This document shows, in pieces, positions 23,901 to 35,008 of a DNA stretch of 64,000 nucleotides. The position numbers were made by a program, and so were the translations under genes. This DNA is from Paraphysoderma sedebokerense (Eukaryota; Blastocladiomycota; Physodermatomycetes; Physodermatales; Physodermataceae), in contig JAHLJZ010000001.1 in the NCBI GenBank assembly GCA_025602915.1, positions 124,001-188,000 of the forward strand, in the 5' to 3' direction. Each line of letters begins with the position of its first letter. Within the stretch, counting starts at the first letter, position 1. The notes below the pieces were generated by a model. That model did no database searches and was not told the origin of the DNA. It saw nothing but the letters and a program-made list of their open reading frames with translations.

Positions 23901-24115
23901 CAACACTAAACATTCTTGAGAAGATGTCTGTCGTTTGCAGTATATCTGTATTAGCATTCGGCCTTCCCTTCAAGATTGATAGCTTCCGGTCATCGCAGTA
24001 TCGTTCAGCATTAATTGCCACGATTATGTCCCTAGTTGCAGGATTTATTTTAGCTGTGCTAGGGGCGGGATTAAATGATATTCGACGAAATATTAAAGCC
24101 AATCGAGAAAAGTGA
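17934..24115 (+). CDS. Receptor paralog C: giant SBBP/IPT/cadherin-like multi-pass membrane protein
   Basis: This is the complete single-cassette paralog: 18 exons, 1,704 residues. The signal peptide starts MNIISLCVLLVHLAIGVLGD. Exons 17934-18268, 18327-18455 and 18515-19455 encode the N-terminal SBBP-like region (GDRDIAVFRYSS). Exons 19514-20559 encode IPT/TIG repeats (QGPA; ISCRTPPG). Exons 20627-22231 encode cadherin-like domains (FGFSDP/FEFSDP-type and LNYFGADSF). Exons 22300-22860 form the Cys-rich module with a 13-nt microexon and the first transmembrane segment. Exons 22936-23478, 23540-23758 and 23815-24115 form the multi-pass end (QLFEKLAMVAV). The intron at 21481-21538 starts with GC instead of GT. 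It has the same direction and exon plan as A and B, so unequal crossing-over between copies is plausible. Confidence 0.88.
21481..21538 (+). other. GC-AG intron in receptor C
   Basis: The intron begins GCTAGTACAC and ends CAACAG. The homologous introns of A (260-324) and B (10980-11045) start GTGCGT. Skipping this intron would give an in-frame stop at once (AAT-GGC-TAG), so splicing is needed to reach V-N-D-P-P as in A and B. Confidence 0.75.
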
Positions 24116-24534
24116 AAATTGAGAGAACATTAGAAACATTCAATTTTGGTGCTGAAGTGTGGACGAAAATGTTTCTGCATTAAAGTGTAAGATCGTAATG
24201 TAATAGAAACATTGTATAGTAATTTCTTTGTGATTGTTGTCTGTTTTGTCTTCTTTAATATAATTGTGAAAAAATTATCCAGAATCTTTTGGCAGATTCA
24301 TTCGATTGCCTTAGCGACATTGTCTAATTGTGAGGTGAATAGAACTCGCTCTTTGCCGATTTGGCGCCATGGCAATCTACACCCGGCCATTCTGCCCAGG
24401 CAAGGCGACGATATGGGTCATAAGATTTGCCTTTTCCGAATGACAAATTTCAAATATCCTACATGTACACAGCGCCTTTTGTGTGCTCGGTGTATCCGTG
24501 GTGTGGTTCTTGATATCAATTGATCAACTTTAAT
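24116..24534. other. Spacer between receptor C and the GRDP-like gene
   Basis: About 420 bases. No supported gene is seen. It presumably holds the 3' end of receptor C and the promoter of the next gene. Confidence 0.4.
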
Positions 24535-26880
24535 ATGAGCAGACCCCAAACGGAGTCTGACCTTTCCTCTGGCGCGGCGCCGTCCACGTCCCAAACTCCG
24601 ACCACTTCAACCTGTTCCGACGATGATTCGGATTCTTCGTCTTTCGTATCTGCATCTAATGACTCTTCGGTCGACCTGAACCCTGATTCAAATAACCATG
24701 ATGAGCAGCTTCATCTTCCTCCTCCATCTTCAGCTTTGCCTGCAATTTCCGACATTTTAGCATCTCTTGAAACCGACCCATCCGGCAGACATATTAATAC
24801 CGAAGGCCTGGTGATAGATAAAGTGATCAGTAAAGAGAATCTCACTGATCACTTGTGGTTTATATATTATATGAACGAACAGTGGCGAAAAATCAGTCAT
24901 GGTACTGTTGATAATAACGATCCTTCTGAGCCCAGAGAAAAGAGGGGCGAAGTTGACGAGGAAGCCAAGAAAATCGAGCAAAGGTGGTTAGTTAGAGCAG
25001 AAAATCGGTATGTCTGCGTAATTCCTCAGTATGCGGCACACATAGCTGAAAATTAATTTCCTTGCAATACTAGATACCTCAAATTTATGTTCCTTTTGGA
25101 TAAACTTCGCCAAACGAACGACGATGAAATGATAACTTCGGGCCGCATTATCCCACCTATGGATGTTTTACTTTTTTGGTACATTCACAAGCTTCATATA
25201 AAAAATTACGTAGAAGATATTGCTAGAATATTTGACGAGACAATGCTGAATATTGGGATGTGTATGAAAAGTATCGTAAGTGCCCTTTACGTAGCTTCCG
25301 CCGGCCATACCGGTACGCTTACATTCTCTTCATTTCTTTTCACAGAATGCAGCATGTGTCAGAGGAAACGACTATATTGATCGGGACAGCAGTTTACTTT
25401 GGGAATCCATCACGGGCGAGCCCTATATTTTATCAGTAGACGATGATACCCCGTTTTTCATGAACTGTCCGTGGTGTGACAGCCTACTTGAGATTGATTG
25501 TTTTAGTTACGTAGAATTTAAGGTGAATTTTGGGAATCTGAAGTGTGATCAATGCATGATGGCCTTTCACATCGGTCAAGTTAGCGCCATCAGATTTGTC
25601 AATGATTTCAGAGGAGCATTGCGACGAGACAAGGTTTATGTTGGGTTCGTATCAATGTGCTCTTTTGAAGCACCGAAATTATTACTTACGTCATTTCGAC
25701 GACTCATTTAACAAACTACTTTATTTTTATCATTCTCAGCGGAACAATATTGAATGATTTGACTGGGAAGCTCCATCATCATCTCTCCAAATTCGTTATC
25801 CAACATCTATCGCAATCATCCCTTATTTACCAACTATACGACGTCATTCATGAATCAGATCCGTGGATTGTTCTTCCAAGTATTTTGTGGAGAATCGAAG
25901 TGGATATGTATCCTGTAGACCTTGAAGATCGCGCCGAATTAGCGTACCATGTCCGCCACGCGATCGATCGAATGAAATACTCTTATAGAAATATTGCAAC
26001 CCCTCTATCAATTGATCTAGTGAAAGCTGCGACGAAAATCAAAAGCTTTCTTCCTATGTTTCTAACCAGATTTGCGGAGGGTGATTTGAGAAGTGAATGC
26101 GGAAACTTGAAAGATTATAAATTCCTGAAGAAGCAGACAGTCACGCCCAATGCTAGTAATGCCGAAATGTTTGATCCTGTCCCTCATGAAGCCACCCCCG
26201 CCGCACAATACCAGGACGTTCCCGAAGTGCACCCACCGAACGGGGATGATCGACCATCAGCCTCATGCTCCGCGATTGTCAATGACACTGACTCGATTCA
26301 TGTGTTATCATCACTCGATGACGATTCAAGCTCTACAGCGCATGCCAGTAGTAATTCCGAACCGATCTCAACGGAATTGAATTCAATACGGAATTTTCGA
26401 CCTTGCTCGTCCGCTTTGATAGAAGCGACTGTTCGATATCACAAGTTTCTGCTGCTTCAACAAAATCACAATAAATTGACGTCAAAGCGGTTGGCGCCTG
26501 CCCTCGGTAATGAATATTCATTCTACGCCACTGTTCTTATTAAATCACTGACAGTAACTGGTATTGCTTTAGATATATTATTTTGCTACCATACACATAC
26601 ACTACACTCTCTTCGTTACATTAATTTTTCTCTGGATTACTTTTCGAGATTAGTTACGTACGAGTTTCATTCAAAAATCGAACTGGTAGGTTGGCGCCAA
26701 TCAACTTTTCCTGACACAATACATTACTGACTATTGCTCAAATGACAGTACAATGCCTTGAAAAATGCATCAATTTATTGGAAAAGGCGATATAAAGAGA
26801 CTTACGATGTTGGATACAAACCCAAATTAAAGTCATGGCAGAAAGTAGTCATTCCGGCTCTGAAAGTGCTCCAACTCTGA
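24535..26880 (+). CDS. GRDP/DUF1399 (glycine-rich domain-containing) family protein
   Basis: Six exons (24535-25007, 25074-25275, 25346-25644, 25740-26506, 26555-26685, 26749-26880) encode 667 residues. An in-frame ATG at 24520 would add five. The Ser/Asp-rich N-terminus is disordered. The core has the two repeated DUF1399 signatures: PPMDVLLFWYIHKLHIKNYV and ALDILFCYHTHTLHSLRY, plus WESITGEPY and a C-terminal NASIYWKRRYKETY. Between them lie CPWCDSLL and KCDQC, a probable zinc-binding pair. The family is widespread in plants and fungi. Plant GRDPs affect growth and stress responses; the biochemical role is unknown. The first signature has Trp-Tyr-Ile-His where Trp-His-x-His is usual, so any metal site there is altered. 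Confidence 0.8.
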
Positions 26881-26944
26881 GAGCGTCGAGATAGCCAAGC
26901 ACTGAGGGCTGACCTTAATTACCTTCCGAAATTGAAGTGAAATT

Positions 26945-26954
26945 GTATATATAC
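26945..26954 (+). promoter_or_regulatory. TATA-like element of the OCIA gene
   Basis: GTATATATAC lies about 40 bases before the ATG at 26995, in a short intergenic stretch. Its position suits a compact promoter, but it also lies just before a poly(A) hexamer of the upstream gene. Confidence 0.35.
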
Positions 26955-26964
26955 CCGCAAATCT

Positions 26965-26970
26965 AATAAA
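26965..26970 (+). terminator. Possible poly(A) signal AATAAA of the GRDP gene
   Basis: The hexamer lies 85 bases downstream of the GRDP stop. It sits between the TATA-like box and the start of the OCIA gene, so the two genes may overlap in their UTRs. Confidence 0.35.
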
Positions 26971-26994
26971 GCATCTAATACTACTACATTCATC

Positions 26995-28222
26995 ATGTCG
27001 CAAAATCTTCCTGTGGTTTCGGAAAGACGGGATGTGGACTTATCTAATGAGACGGTGCAAGAAATTGAGCCTGAATCAGCACAAAAACGGTTCTTCCGCA
27101 GATTAAGTGATTACAAATTGTCCTTTGAAGAGCGAGAGGCTATTGAAAAAGCCAAACAGAGCGCTAGAAGTAAAAGTATGTATCACTATTCAAAAAATGG
27201 AATCGGGACGATCCAATATACTTCTTGATATTTTGAGTTGACTATCATCTTTGGCGCTCCGCAGGTGCGATCGGCGGCTTTGCTCTTGGAACTGCGGGTT
27301 TGCTTTTTTGTAAGTCATATTCCACTTATAGAATTATGTTCTCTGGATATGTGTTTTTAACAATGCCCTTGTCTATATCTTATGCTGATAAAACTATCCA
27401 GCTCGACAAAGAAATTTCGGATTTGGGCGGACTGCGTTGATCTCGATGTGTACGACTCCTTCCTTGTATCTTTTGCGTTTTAGACATTTATCCCAACTGC
27501 CTCACTCACTCTCTCTTTTATAGCTCTGGCGTTATTAGGCTCACAAGCTGGATACATTTTCGGAGTACAACAGGGAACTAAGTACCTTGAAGGATTGCCC
27601 AATTCCAATCTAAAGAGGATTTTTGAAGATTTCAAGTCTGTACAGTTTAGATTTATTTGCGGTTTTGCGAGTTGATAGGAAACTAAATTAATGTTATCCT
27701 GTTAACGAAAGGAATGACATAAAAAGAGAGAAACTTGGTATTCCGACTGAATCTCCTTCTCCCTCTGACTCATCTTCACCTTGGAGTGAATCGTCCGACA
27801 TTGATATGACCAATGAAACTCCTTTTCTGGAGTCGACATCGACATCAAATTCTGGTTATTACGCTAATGCGCGCCGTAATGCATCGTCATCTAGCAAAGA
27901 GAGTGACCATTCAGCGTGGGATCATATTCGAGAGGAACAACGGAAGGCGAATTCTACGACTTGGGATCGCCTGAGATATAAATCAACTCCAAGTGCGACT
28001 CCCGTCGCTATTGCGGATTCGAGTGAGGAAAGAGACGAGAAAAAGATTTCTACCTGGGATGTTATTAGAAGTCGTGAAGGAGTAGATAAGTACGATTTGG
28101 AACAAGGTCCCACTCAAAAGTACACACCTAGGAATGAAGATTTTGCCAGAACAAGGGAGGACGAGGAAAGGCAAAAAGCTCAAATAACGAGGACAAATAA
28201 GTACGGTGATGTCATGTCGTAA
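26995..28222 (+). CDS. OCIA domain-containing protein
   Basis: Five exons (26995-27175, 27265-27309, 27402-27449, 27524-27635, 27712-28222) give 298 residues. The OCIA domain spans roughly residues 30-125: FFRRLSDYKLSFEEREAIEK, then hydrophobic AIGGFALGTAGLLF, and LALLGSQAGYIFGV. OCIA proteins (OCIAD1/2) act in mitochondrial and endosomal membranes, and in animals help assemble complex III and regulate signalling. The C-terminal tail is polar and holds three spaced copies of a W-D-x-(I/L)-R motif (SAWDHIREEQ, TTWDRLRYKS, STWDVIRSRE), also seen in tails of other OCIA-like proteins. The exon 3 donor (GTACGA) is weak but is the only choice found that keeps the frame. Confidence 0.8.
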
Positions 28223-28374
28223 CTGCAAAAGGTTGGATGTACAAGGATTGAATTTATTTGTTTCATAATTCTCCACTATTGGAAGGAAAGTGAATATTAA
28301 AATTCCAATTATATAATTACACTATTTGTTAGGTATATTATTGCTCCTACTACTTGATATTGATTCAGGTTATA

Positions 28375-29375
28375 CTACTGCTCGTTTGCAGGTGCGTTTT
28401 CCTCTGCCGGTCCTTCGCTGGCGGGAAGATTATTTTGGGGGCCTTGAGGAGTATTTGGATTATTTGGCTGGGCAGGGCGGTTAGGTTCTGCATTTACTCG
28501 GCCCATTTGAATCTATTGAAATGTGCCAGAAATCGAATGAGTGCATGGTCAAATATGGTGTTTCAAGAGCTTTGAACTTACCGGCATACAGCCTCCGAAA
28601 GGGCCCGCTACCGCACGATTGAGACATCTGATAATGCAGGTACTGTCTTCGCCGGCACAATTCACATTTGCTGGCATTTGAACCACAAGGTTGCGATCCT
28701 GAAGGGCAGCTAAGGGATTAATTCCAAGAACACCGGGAATATTTTGTACGACTTCAAGGGTTTGCCATTGAGTTCCGAGACCGCTAGTATCCAAAGAGCA
28801 AGAAAAGGGACCTGCTCCATCAGCATTTATAGTGTGCATTCTGATCGCGAAGGTTTTGCCTGCTTCAGCACGGGCGATTGGAATGCCTTCTGATTTGAAT
28901 TTTGCAAGGGATGCGCTGATATCGATAGTCCCTTTGGCCAATGTTCTGCCACTGTTACATTATGAACGGTATCAGGTTAGACGCCAGGAACCCTCTTTCG
29001 AAAATATCTTAATTGACGAACTTACCATGGGCCTGATATTCCTGCCATTTGCTCCAGTCTGCTGATGATAGAGCTGTCCCTTTGACATGGGTTTCTTGCA
29101 GTACAATCTAAGGGGGTACTTTCTAAGAGACACAACGATGTAAGTACAAACAATAATAGTCCCAAATAGAATGTGCATTATCAAATTACCTTGGACTCCG
29201 AAAGCTCTAGATTTAGGTTCATTGACGGCACTACAAAATAAAATATAACGTCAGACATTGACCGACGAGTGATGATGAATGGGGACATGCAGTGCACTTA
29301 CCCAAGCATAGTGACATGAGCTGTCACTTGCGAAGCAGCAGCTAAAAGGAAGAAAGCAAAAACTTCTAATTTCAT
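28375..29375 (-). CDS. Egh16/MAS-like secreted protein
   Basis: Five exons (29302-29375, 29190-29230, 29026-29107, 28582-28951, 28375-28512) encode 234 residues. There is a clear signal peptide (MKLEVFAFFLLAAASQVTAH). The mature part matches the fungal Egh16/MAS (DUF3129) family: NPCQRDSS, GPCGRTLAKGTIDI, NADGAGPFSC, CIIRCLNRAVAGPFGGC. A Pro/Asn/Gln-rich tail follows. In plant-pathogenic fungi such as Blumeria and Magnaporthe these secreted proteins are induced during appressorium formation. Whether this organism is a parasite cannot be read from it. The acceptor for exon 3 (CCCCTTAG) was chosen because it alone keeps the conserved Cys frame. A TATA-like box lies about 80 bases upstream. Confidence 0.85.
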
Positions 29376-29454
29376 GGTAAATGGATGTGATTGTCTATTG
29401 CTGTAATAAGATTTAGAGTCTTTGAGGTGCTGTGCAACGTCAGTCCGCATCCCC

Positions 29455-29462
29455 TATTTATA
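29455..29462 (-). promoter_or_regulatory. TATA-like box of the Egh16-like gene
   Basis: On the minus strand the sequence reads TATAAATA, about 80 bases before the start codon at 29375. It is the clearest TATA motif in the window, which fits a strongly inducible secreted-protein gene. Confidence 0.5.
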
Positions 29463-30561
29463 ATACGTCTGAAAAAATTTAGCTATTTCCCAGCTTATGA
29501 CGAAGAGGCTAAATACTACAGATCACTCGATTTTCCGAATATTTAGGTGTGGATGGAGTAAGATCTCATATTGATTTCACCGCATGTGTACACTAGTTCC
29601 ACTAATCAAGCCCTCCTCAGCACACACCGGAATATTTGCAAGTCGCGATTTGCCATGGCTGGGATGGCGAGAGTGATCGTCTCCACTTTTCTAGCAGATT
29701 CAATTTATCCGGTCTGGAAATTCTATCAGAAACTTGAAATAAGCAGTACATGTCATCATATAAAGAATGAAAGAACTATTCGAGAACGGCACACCATACA
29801 ACTTGAAACTATATAGGCTAATAAGTTCACAAGGTTGGATATTTGCTACAATGATGAGCAATTCTATAGGTCACTCAGCCAAGTGTTTGCATTTGTTCAA
29901 TACAAACCTGAATCTGATATTTCAGAACTGTACCACAACCTTGCCGCGTCGTTGTTGAGGATTAATCAAATATTATTATTAAAATTGAAAGCAATTCACA
30001 AGCACTAACACAAAAGTATTTGCCCTTAATGTTAATATTTATTGTGAAATCCAACGCTTAATTGTATACGAAGGCTTTGTTCATGCCAATTCGAAAACTT
30101 ACCAAGTACTGGTAGTACTTCTTGAGTTTTAGCTTACAATTAGGCGGACACACATTTTTATCTGGCAATTTAACTTAATAAAATTATGAAAGGTTCAAAT
30201 AATTCGTACTGAGGTATCTGCAAATCATAGGTAGGCAAGGACCCGGCAATCACCTTGCCAAACCATAATAGAAAGTAGAGGTCCTACAATTCATCGGTAG
30301 CTAAGATTTTTGCATAAATCAGTATAATACATACAAGACTGGATACTAGTTCAAAATTCAATCCAAAGTTTGAAAGTCTCTAACAATCCGTCCTTTGCCG
30401 GCAAGACATTCTTGAAACAAGAGGAGACTTTGACCGGAATCAAATCAGACTTGGACTGACGACAACAAAACTCTGTCGGCTCATCCATTCTATACAATTT
30501 AAACCTTCATCAGCTCGAATAGTCAATCAATCTGTCCCAATTTTGCTGTGTCTAATTCCTA
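29463..30561. other. Intergenic region without recognised features
   Basis: About 1.1 kb, AT-rich, between divergent genes. ORFs up to 81 codons show no motif. It should hold both promoters. Confidence 0.5.
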
Positions 30562-32691
30562 ATGCAGCCTTTTGACATAGTTCAAGTATTCCGAGGTGCA
30601 GGGACAAACCCACCTCCCCTTAAATCAGTTGTGGAAGCCTTGCAATCTGATTGTATGAAAGTAGCTCATGCGGAACCAGTGAGGTACTTTATGAATAAAA
30701 GCAATCCGTTTCAAAAAGAGGATGATTTACATTACAGTTACAGGCATAACTTAGGCCCCGACTTTTTCGATTCGGTTCAAAAAGTTATCACGATTTGGAC
30801 ACCATCATCAAGCCTAGACACACCCACTCTATCCTTTGAAATGTTTCGATTGATAAGGAATGGATCTGCTGGAGTTGTGGATAATCAGCAAAGATTTTGG
30901 TATCTAGCCTGACTATTGCCTCTACTCTTGGTTACGAAATTGCCCTCTAATACTAATTTATCTGAATCGACAGCGATATAGGTGCTCATGAGTGGATCAT
31001 AGAATCATTGATTGCATTGGGACCTGATTATGATAATGGTATTTCTATAGATTTAGGCGGACCTGACTGGCATTAGGATGACGTCGTATACCTCACACTC
31101 AAGAACCTATAATAGTTTCGCTCATACGGATCGGAATACAGGCGCTATGCAACTGTGTTACGAGTAATGTTGACACTCAAAAAATTGTCCTCCGTCGTTT
31201 GCTGTCAACAGACAATAATAGCCTAGCATTGAAATGGTATTCCTTTTCTTCATATCATTGTAGTTGATTAATCGGTTAAGCTATTTGATTCGCTTAGTTT
31301 GCTAAATGTATCGGATACGACGGCCGTATCTTATGTTCTGTTGCTGTTGTATAACTGTGTTCATAGTTCCGTTGAAAATAGGTATCTCTCGTTTCAATTA
31401 ACATTTTTGATTTGCATCGATGCTGACAATCTTTGAAGCAAAATATTGGTGGGATCGAGCGATTCGATACTCTGCTTTGTCCACATGTTGGAAATCGCTG
31501 TGAAATACATGGATGACGAGGATATAGAGATATTCGATTGGGTGTATGTAAACTTTTTTTGAATGTACTGCAAAATTCTTTAATTGATTTCTTAATTTCT
31601 TATAAGGGAGAAAATAATATTTAAATTAATCGACCAAGATATGTTCGCTTCACTGTGGCAGGGAATTAAATTGTATCATCGGTTTGTGGTAATATATTAC
31701 ACATCTCAGCCTCATCAGTACCTTTGACTCCCCGTTTTTAGGAACGGCGACAGACAGTGTACACCGGCCGAACTTACTTTGCTTCGATTTTTAGACCGAC
31801 GAGTATTTTCATTACTTAACTCGTCAGAATTTTTCATCCCATCTGAGACACTTCAAGTTCTATTGAGTGAAATGTTTAGTGAACTCTCTAGTAACATCAG
31901 CTCAATGATTCGTTATGACAAATGTGATACAATCAGCTCGGTTGACACGGATGGGTTAATATTGTTGTTAGAGATACTAGGGATGATCACAGTAGATAGT
32001 TACTCCCGAGAATCCATTAACAAAGGATATATTCAGAATGGTGTTCTCGAAAACTGTATTGGTAAGCTTTTTGTCCCACTATCTAGCGATCTGGTTTGTA
32101 TTCATTGATGATTATCACCCGACCACTCCACATATAGGTCTGCTTGCGACATTGCAACAATCCCAACCGTCTTTGTCTAAACTTTCTCCCCTTCCCTCGA
32201 CTCCGCCATCCATTACCGCTTCATCTGTTACCTCCCCGCAGTTCTTGTTAAAACGGGACCTTATCAAACTTATTGCACATTTGTCTTATAACAATCCTCT
32301 CGTCCAGAATAAAACAAGAGAGTTGCACGGTTTGGAATTAATTCTAAACAATTGTAAAATTGATGATTTATACCCATGTCAGCATCGTTTCTTTTACGTC
32401 AGTTCACGATTCATTCTGTACTGCCCTCGTATGATTTACATTTGCGCTCGTCAGTGGCTATTTTTAACGTATATTGTGCTCTCAAATCATACAGATATCA
32501 AGGAGTATTCTACACTGGCACTGCGAAACTTACTCGAGAAAAATGCAGAGAATCAAATGATTATAGAAAAGTTACAGCCCCAGAGTATCGATGCGACTAG
32601 CGGCCAGATATTGAGGGATCACGGGCTGACGGCCGAAGTGAAAGAAAATGGAAAAGTTGAATTTAGCAAGGATCAATCGAACCAGACTTAA
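30562..32691 (+). CDS. ATXN10: Ataxin-10 homolog
   Basis: Nine exons (30562-30899, 30974-31038, 31116-31236, 31298-31381, 31439-31543, 31607-31681, 31742-32061, 32138-32377, 32495-32691) give 514 residues. Helical armadillo-like repeats run through the protein (IRIGIQALCNCVTSN, VLLLLYNCVHSSV). The C-terminus has the ataxin-10 domain: KRDLIKLIAHLSYNNPLVQN, ILNNCKIDD and EYSTLALRNLLEKNAENQ. Ataxin-10 proteins act in cytokinesis, and in fungi the homologs (CTR86/Mdr1-like) support septation and growth. The last intron starts at the T of a split codon (P-Y-I-K-E), where the family has Pro-Phe/Tyr-Ile. Start and stop agree with family length. Confidence 0.9.
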
Positions 32692-32860
32692 TTTAGGGGA
32701 TTGGCAAACTCAATTTTCAACCTTAGAGTTCTAGCCGATCCTATCAAAATAGATAAAAATCCACAATATAGCGCTTCTATATAGGCTTATAATATTCTAG
32801 GAGTTATTGATTCATAGGTTTAGGAAGCAAATTAAGAATGAATATATATTTGTTTGAATG

Positions 32861-32866
32861 AATAAA
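32861..32866 (+). terminator. Possible poly(A) signal AATAAA of ATXN10
   Basis: The hexamer is about 170 bases after the ATXN10 stop and about 130 before the EMC2 start. Confidence 0.3.
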
Positions 32867-32998
32867 TGAATGATCGCAGTAGCACTTTCATTGACCTCCA
32901 AACTCCGAATGGCCGGCCAAAGGTTTTGCCTGTGGTTCAGAACTCGTCCCTTCAAAATTGACAATTCTTGATTTCCACACCACATCGTTTGTTTTCGA

Positions 32999-34711
32999 AT
33001 GCAATTATCCTACACTACCGCTCTATCCACACTAAGGGATCTCCGAACGTCTGGCGATAGGAATCCAACCCTGGTTTCCCAATGTGCTGAAGTCGTGCTG
33101 AAACATCCTTCAAGTTTAGGTGACGAATGTTTGTGTCTTTCATCATGAGTTGATTTCGTTGACAGTATTCTATATGAATTCTGGAATGATAATGTTAAGA
33201 TGTTGCTGACTGTTATATTGAATTTGGATCCAATAGATTGGAGTATCATTGAACAGTACATTTACGCTTGCCTTGATCTTGGAAAATTCCATGACGCAGA
33301 GGTGAAGTCTACTTCCAAACTTTTTTTTCCTCTTCCCTTATCCTCTCTTTGTTAAATAACTTTTATTCTGCCGTATTTGACTCTTTAACTACATCCTGAA
33401 ATGACACGATTTTAAACAAACAATCGCTATTCGAACGGTTGACCAAACTATTATCAATGTCTGTATGGTAAATAATAACGAACAAAAGAACTATATAAGG
33501 AAATTACAAAACAAATTTTCAAAGACATCGACAAGGGTACTAAAGTTGGAAGGAACATTTTATGAAGCCAAAGGGGCTTACGAAAAGGCCAATGAAATTT
33601 ACAACGAGATTCTGAAAAATGATAAGAATAATATCGTATGTTGTCCCTTACCTTCTTCTTGTAAACCCACACAGCAACTTCACTGTCTTTCTGTTCTAAT
33701 TTAATCATATCTGTTATTCGTTCTCCTATCGACGAACCCGCTAATTACCTTGGCGTCATGAACTTCATCTAAATCACATAGGCAATCTATAAACGCAAGA
33801 TCGCTCTACTGAAATCTCAAAACGACATACAAGGAGCCATCAACCTTCTAGTGCAATATGTGGATTACTTTCCTAATGATGCGGAGTCATGGTTGGAATT
33901 GGCAGATTTGTATCTTTCATTAAACATGTGCGTCTCTATTTCCTTAACCTCTCTCGCCTTCTGTCATACTTTTTCGTTAAGATTGTCTGTTGGTTGTGAT
34001 CTGCTTTTGATCATGAAAAATTTTGAATGATGCAATGATTAACTTATTTCAATTACTACCTTGCGACACTTCATACACTCTGTAGGTATCAACAAGCCGC
34101 ATTTTCAGTTGAAGAAGCAATCTTATTGTTACCATTCAATCACTTACTGCATGTGAAGTACGGTGAGGTATGACTTAATTATATTTTATCTTGTTCGACT
34201 GTCTTTTGTTACTCTTGATTTATTTAATTTTGACATGTTAACGGAAATCTCAATATCGTCTCCGTCGTGTATTATAATAAACAGATTCTGTACACCATGG
34301 GCGGTGCGGACAATATCAGGATAGCGTTAAAATCTTTTTGCAGAAGTTTAGAACTGTGTACAGATTTTCTTAAAGGACTCTATGGAGTGAAAATGGTAAC
34401 GATTCTCCTTCCTTTACTCGGCATTCTGAATACCGGGCTTTTGATTTGTTACATCTCAAAACTGATTTTGCGATACTTAATTTTGCTACCCTTTCCGAAA
34501 GTGCATAAAATTTTTATCTTCCACCGAGTCCTCTTCGTCAGGTTCAGCTTCAACAGATCTCTCCGAACTGGACCGAATGATCACCAAACGGTTACACAAA
34601 GTCTATGAGCATTCTCTTTCTACCGTATCAACCAGTGAAGGAAAAGTGAAAAGAGAAGGAAAGGATGATAACATGATATTGAGAGTCGCGAGGGCATGGT
34701 TGGGAAATTAA
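32999..34711 (+). CDS. EMC2: ER membrane complex subunit 2 (EMC2/TTC35)
   Basis: Seven exons (32999-33132, 33166-33301, 33489-33635, 33782-33927, 34086-34167, 34285-34395, 34502-34711) give 321 residues, close to the family length. TPR helices are clear: [60 protein letters not shown]. They follow the order of human EMC2 (RVKRLTGMRFEA, RKRKIAIRKAQG, EAWHELAELY). EMC2 is a cytosolic scaffold of the complex that inserts membrane proteins into the ER. The first intron is only 33 bases with a weak donor (GTGTCT). It was chosen because it restores the conserved SLGDEC-ILYEFW stretch. Confidence 0.88.
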
Positions 34712-34785
34712 ATTGTGCGTGTTATGAGATGATTATTCCCAGATTCTGTAGGGTTCAGGCATTGTAGGAATGAATTGACAGGCTT

Positions 34786-34791
34786 AATAAA
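34786..34791 (+). terminator. Possible poly(A) signal AATAAA of EMC2
   Basis: The hexamer lies about 75 bases downstream of the EMC2 stop codon. Confidence 0.4.
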
Positions 34792-35008
34792 ATGATTAAT
34801 CAATATGATTGGCTGAAAGGACAGGTCATAACATTAGCGCTAGTCTCAAACAACGGGACGAAGACTTCAAAGCGATTTAATCATCAATTTTATACACAGA
34901 GCGTATCACGATGGTAATTTCAAAATTATGTACAATAATGAACTATTTACAACTTTTCGATGCACAATAAGATGATGTATGTAATGACATGTTAATGGGT
35001 ATTCTTAT

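Noticed and set aside
26333-26521. Minus-strand ORF over the GRDP gene
   Set aside because: It is antisense to a well-supported exon with conserved domain content.
33119-33165. Donor GTGACG at 33119 for EMC2 intron 1
   Set aside because: It leads to a stop in exon 2; the donor at 33133 restores the conserved sequence despite a short 33-base intron.
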